DNA of 18,230 bases, taken from positions 1 to 18,230 of the forward strand of contig JAEYZO010000657.1 of NCBI GenBank assembly GCA_023428035.1. The letters run 5' to 3'. A program made the translations under genes and the position numbers. The DNA is from Pseudomonadota bacterium. Its GTDB lineage: Bacteria > Myxococcota_A > Polyangia > Polyangiales > Ga0077539. Under the pieces are notes generated by a model, which saw only the letters and a program-made list of their open reading frames with translations, searched no databases and had not been told where the DNA came from. How positions within the stretch are numbered: position 1 is the stretch's first letter; every line of letters starts with the position of its first letter. Shown piece after piece: positions 15,829-18,230 of the stretch.

Positions 15829-16881
15829 TCAGCGCGATCGCTTGACCCTTCGCGGTGGCCGCGTCTTTCTGACCGGAGCGGGTTCGGGAGCGGCGCTCGA
15901 CGAGTTCGCCGGAGGCACAGGCGAACCCGACGGCTTGGGATTGGGTACCGACCTCTTCTGCGCCGCGACGAGGTAGAAGCCCGGTAGGATCTGGGTATAG
16001 CTGACCCGCTCGAACGCGTTCTCGCCGTCCCTGCCTTTGACGCTCTCGAAGATCCTGGTGAAGTCTTGTCCGCTGTGGTGCCGGACGAAGCCCGGATCGG
16101 CGGTCACCGAGATCGGCCGCGCGAGCTTCTGGAACCACTCCGGCCCCCCGTCGATCACGAAGGCGATGCCTCCAGGCTTCAACACTTCCGCGAAGGAGCG
16201 CGCGACGAGGCGCTCTCGCTGGTAGTGATGAAACGCCAGGCTCGAGACGATCGCGTCGAAGCGGCGCTCTTTCTGCTCAGGTTCCTTCTCCGAGTCAAGC
16301 GCCTCATTGGTCGTCCGAGAGTCTGCTTCGGGCGCATTGAGCAGGTCGCCGAGTCGCTCGGCGTTCAATTGATGAAAGGCCATGTTCTCGACGCCGGCCG
16401 CCTCGGCGTTGTGGAGCGCGCGCTCGACCATGTTGCGAGAGAGGTCCGCGGCGACGACCTCGCCGCCGGTCAGCCAGCGCGCGAGCCGGATCGCCTCACG
16501 CCCCGGACCCGCCGAGGGGTCGAGCACCCGCCCATTCCTGGGGATGAGGTTCGTGAGCGTAGGCTCCGCCGCCTTCCACAGCTCATCGGAGAACTCGTGA
16601 ACGAGGTGCTCGTACGACTCGCTCATGTCGTCGAAGCCCTGCACCGTGGCCGTCTCCGACGCGAGGAACTCGCGGTAGTGCGGGCCCGGGTCGTAGCAGT
16701 AGTGACGGCCCAATCCTTCACCGAGGCTCGCCTTGTCAGGATCCGCCCCCTGCGATTGAGCGTTCAGGGCAGGAAACTGCTCCCGCAGGATCTTCATCGG
16801 TTGGAAGACGAACTTCGTCCAGAACGACAACCCCGCGACGAGCGCCGCGCCGTGGTCGTACGGGCCCCGGTAGTCACTCAT
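15829..16881 (-). CDS. SAM-dependent class I methyltransferase
   Basis: 350 residues. The Rossmann-like methyltransferase core shows motif I VLDPSAGPGREA (119-130), the acidic loop VVAADLSRNMVERA (142-155), FDAIVSSLAFHHY (198-210) and LKPGGIAFVIDGG (224-236), in the order seen in UbiE/Methyltransf_11-type enzymes. An acidic, low-complexity insert (about 172-196) separates the last two strands of the first half. The C-terminus is a Pro/Ser/Ala-rich tail ending in a basic RKTRPPRRVKRSR. About 85 residues precede the core and may bind the substrate, which cannot be named. The ATG has GAGGTG about five bases upstream. It is the first gene of a two-gene minus-strand unit with the kinase/cyclase gene. 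More A/T appears at third codon positions than in the downstream kinase gene, which may point to separate ancestry. Confidence 0.88.
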   Translation of the reverse strand: MSDYRGPYDHGAALVAGLSFWTKFVFQPMKILREQFPALNAQSQGADPDKASLGEGLGRHYCYDPGPHYREFLASETATVQGFDDMSESYEHLVHEFSDELWKAAEPTLTNLIPRNGRVLDPSAGPGREAIRLARWLTGGEVVAADLSRNMVERALHNAEAAGVENMAFHQLNAERLGDLLNAPEADSRTTNEALDSEKEPEQKERRFDAIVSSLAFHHYQRERLVARSFAEVLKPGGIAFVIDGGPEWFQKLARPISVTADPGFVRHHSGQDFTRIFESVKGRDGENAFERVSYTQILPGFYLVAAQKRSVPNPKPSGSPVPPANSSSAAPEPAPVRKTRPPRRVKRSR

Positions 16882-17059
16882 GTGTCACCTCGATAGGGCG
16901 AACGGGGTCGATCTCGGACCACTCGCGGAGAGAGGTCAGGGGCGGCGCGATGCCCGACCCTCGACACAATCTCGCGGCGACCTTCGAACCCTTCAACGCC
17001 CCCTCCCTTCGATCAGCGCCCAGATCTTCGCTCTGGTCGGCCTCCACCGTCAACGGCCC

Positions 17060-17092
17060 AGGCGAGCTTCTCGGCCAGCGTCTGCCGCTGAG
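17060..17092 (+). repeat. 33-bp sequence repeated from the M15 lipoprotein gene, copy 2
   Basis: Matches 3265-3297 at 32 of 33 positions in the same orientation. In the equivalent frame it reads QASFSASVCR and a stop, like the end of the lipoprotein. Upstream sequence does not resemble the SH3 domain, so only the very 3' end is represented. Confidence 0.85.
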
Positions 17093-17113
17093 TGCGCCGC
17101 GAAGTGGAGCCGC

Positions 17114-17141
17114 GGCGCGGGCGCGGTGTACTCCCCGCGCC
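17114..17141 (+). promoter_or_regulatory. Perfect 8-bp GC hairpin ending at the VOC start codon
   Basis: GGCGCGGG (17114-17121) pairs with CCCGCGCC (17134-17141) around a 12-nt loop, and the ATG follows directly at 17142. No Shine-Dalgarno sequence is present. If transcription starts upstream, the structure would press against the start codon. If it starts from the TGTACT in the loop, the mRNA would be almost leaderless and the hairpin would not form in it. Confidence 0.35.
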
Positions 17142-17555
17142 ATGTCGTCGAAGAAGATCTTCGTGAACCTGCCGGTGAAGGACCTCGAGCGCTCGATGGC
17201 GCTCTTCACCGCGCTGGGCTTCACCCTCAACCCTCAGTTCAGCAACGACCTCGCCGCGTGCATGGTGTGGAGCGAGGACATCTACGCGATGCTGCTCACG
17301 CACCAGCACTTCGCGCCCTTCACGCCGAAGCCCATCGCCGACGCGACGCGGGGCACCGAGGTGATCGTCGCCCTCTCGCTGGAGTCGCGGGAGGAGGTCA
17401 CTCGCCTCGTCGAGGCGGCGATCGCGAACGGCGGTAAGCGCTACGCCGACCCGAAGGACCACGGGTTCATGTTCCAGTGGGGCTTCGAGGACCTCGACGG
17501 CCACATCTGGGAGCTCTTCTGGATGGACCCGAACGCCGCCCCCCCGCAGCGGTAG
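17142..17555 (+). CDS. VOC-superfamily protein (glyoxalase/bleomycin-resistance/dioxygenase fold)
   Basis: 137 residues, a normal size for a single VOC protein of two beta-alpha-beta-beta-beta modules. Module 1 starts KKIFVNLPVKDLERSMALF and continues FTALGFTLNPQFSND...CMVWSEDIYAMLLT. Module 2 runs from TEVIVALSLESREEVTRLVE through GFMFQWGFEDLDGHIWELFW. The Glu in DGHIWELFW is the usual metal-ligand position at the end of module 2. The first strand has Asn (VNLPV) where many metal-binding members have His or Gln, so metal use is uncertain. This type is often labelled lactoylglutathione lyase-like, but specific activity is rarely proven. The ATG at 17142 begins the conserved fold; the open frame upstream reads through the repeat and is not protein-like. 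Confidence 0.85.
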   Translation: MSSKKIFVNLPVKDLERSMALFTALGFTLNPQFSNDLAACMVWSEDIYAMLLTHQHFAPFTPKPIADATRGTEVIVALSLESREEVTRLVEAAIANGGKRYADPKDHGFMFQWGFEDLDGHIWELFWMDPNAAPPQR

Positions 17556-17562
17556 CTCCCCG

Positions 17563-18230
17563 CTACGTGACCGCCGCGGCGAGTCGGTTCATTTCCGCCC
17601 CCGCGAATTCATCGTCGGTGCGTCGTCGAAAGGACGGGGCGAGCCACTTCGCGACGGGCGCCGCGGAGACGGGGCGAGCGTCGCGGAGCACCACCCCCTC
17701 GGCGGGGCCCGACCCGTAGCGCGAGCGAGCGCAGAGCCCCGCGAGCGTAGCGACGGTTCGTGGCGTGCCGACGTACAGCGCCGGAGGGGTCGAGAGCCCC
17801 GCTGACGCGCACTGAGCGTCGCGCTCCGCGGTGCTCGCGAAGCCCTCGGACGGAGACCACAGGTCGAGCACGATCAACCACGAAGGGAGGGCGTCGTAGG
17901 CGACGGTGTGCCGGCGCATCAACCACTCGGCGTAGAGCACCGGCCAGCGCTCCAACAGGCCACGCACGGAGTCTGCCCGGTCGGTGAGGAAGGCGCGGAC
18001 GCGCCCGAGCTGCCCGCCTCGATCACCCGAGGACTTCCCAGACCGCGCGTAGGGCACCGGCCAGCCCGCGGGATCGCTCGCCACGGAGATGTTGAAGCCG
18101 TCGAGCTTCTCCTCGATCAGGAGCTCACCAGCGAGGGTCGCCCGCGCCTCCCGCTCGGGCATCACCCTGTCGTCTCTCTCAGTGCCCGGCTGCCGGAAGA
18201 GGTGCGGGATGCGTGGGTGGGGAGGCGGCG
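17563..18230 (-). CDS. ATP-dependent RNA ligase family protein, 5' end outside window
   Basis: Covalent nucleotidyltransferase that seals RNA ends through a lysyl-AMP intermediate. Motif I is EEKLDGFNISV, with Lys as the nucleotidyl acceptor. Motif III-like sequences are VLYAEWL and WLIVLDLWSP, motif IV is GVVLRDA in AEGVVLRD, and motif V is VAKWLAPSF. A GTG at 18165 and an ATG at 18162 could start it, but the frame stays open to the window edge. The upstream codons read PRIPHLFRQPGTERDDRV, which matches the conserved N-terminal region of this family (P-K-I-P-x-L ahead of motif I), so the real start lies beyond 18230. The visible part is about 222 residues. It runs convergently toward the VOC gene with 7 bp between. 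Bacterial members may repair broken RNA; the natural substrate is unknown. Confidence 0.8.
   Translation of the reverse strand, partial: PPPHPRIPHLFRQPGTERDDRVMPEREARATLAGELLIEEKLDGFNISVASDPAGWPVPYARSGKSSGDRGGQLGRVRAFLTDRADSVRGLLERWPVLYAEWLMRRHTVAYDALPSWLIVLDLWSPSEGFASTAERDAQCASAGLSTPPALYVGTPRTVATLAGLCARSRYGSGPAEGVVLRDARPVSAAPVAKWLAPSFRRRTDDEFAGAEMNRLAAAVT

Larger units (their letters stand above)
16882..17141. other. Divergent intergenic region between methyltransferase and VOC genes
   Basis: 260 bp that should hold promoters for both directions. It contains the second copy of the 33-bp repeat, a hairpin ending at the VOC start codon and a weak -10-like TGTACT at 17127-17132. A short minus-strand frame ending in an ATGA overlap with the methyltransferase start has no credible start codon. 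No RNA gene is evident. Confidence 0.6.

Noticed and set aside
16874..16999. Short minus-strand frame ending in an ATGA overlap with the methyltransferase gene.
   Set aside because: There is no plausible start codon with a ribosome binding site, and the codons are Arg/Pro-rich without family signal.
1017..18230. Functional link between the macro-domain remnant and the RNA ligase as an RNA/ADP-ribose repair system.
   Set aside because: They lie at opposite ends of the window with unrelated operons between, and the macro domain is truncated.

Overview
The window looks like a chromosomal piece of a very GC-rich, large-genome bacterium, most likely a myxobacterium (Polyangiales/Sandaracinaceae-like). 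The reasons are strong G/C bias at third codon positions, frequent GTG starts, secreted lipoproteins, a very long kinase/STAND-ATPase/GAF/cyclase signalling protein, and YhhN and VOC genes with weak ribosome binding sites. This placement is inferred from style and gene content only; no marker gene fixes the taxon.

Layout. (1) 1-956 (+): the 3' end of a c-type cytochrome, overlapping a YhhN/TMEM86-type membrane protein (lysoplasmalogenase family). (2) 957-1721: gene-poor. It holds the N-terminal half of a macro domain on the minus strand, apparently truncated, and an array of ~20-bp repeats in two opposed blocks. (3) 1722-3296 (+): two exported proteins, a small four-cysteine secreted protein and a lipoprotein with an M15-type peptidase domain plus a bacterial SH3 domain. 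(4) 3324-10544 (+): a tightly packed six-gene run of polyprenyl synthetase, two small proteins of unknown function, a CrtC/AttH-type lipocalin-like protein, an SCP2-like lipid-binding protein, and a 1245-residue FAD oxidoreductase of the carotene desaturase/CrtU-like type. (5) 10557-16881 (-): a SAM methyltransferase followed by a 1747-residue degenerate-kinase/STAND ATPase/helical-repeat/GAF/class III cyclase protein. This unit converges on the isoprenoid operon with only 12 bp between. (6) 17142-17555 (+): a small VOC-fold protein. (7) 17563-18230 (-): an ATP-dependent RNA ligase whose 5' end lies beyond the window.

The most interesting unit is the six-gene run in (4). The genes overlap or nearly touch. 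They combine an isoprenoid chain maker, two kinds of lipid-binding fold, and an FAD enzyme of isoprenoid desaturase type that is about twice the usual size. The extra length sits in two insertions, one Ala-rich and helical, one a charged coiled coil, and their base composition differs from the gene's ends. No phytoene or squalene synthase is present, so the end product cannot be named. My inference is a pathway for making or modifying an isoprenoid lipid that is not a standard carotenoid cluster.

Other points worth checking: a 33-bp near-identical sequence shared by the 3' end of the M15 lipoprotein gene and the region upstream of the VOC gene, ~13.8 kb away; loss of the catalytic Asp in the kinase domain of the signalling protein; and -10-like hexamers so close to start codons that leaderless transcripts are possible.
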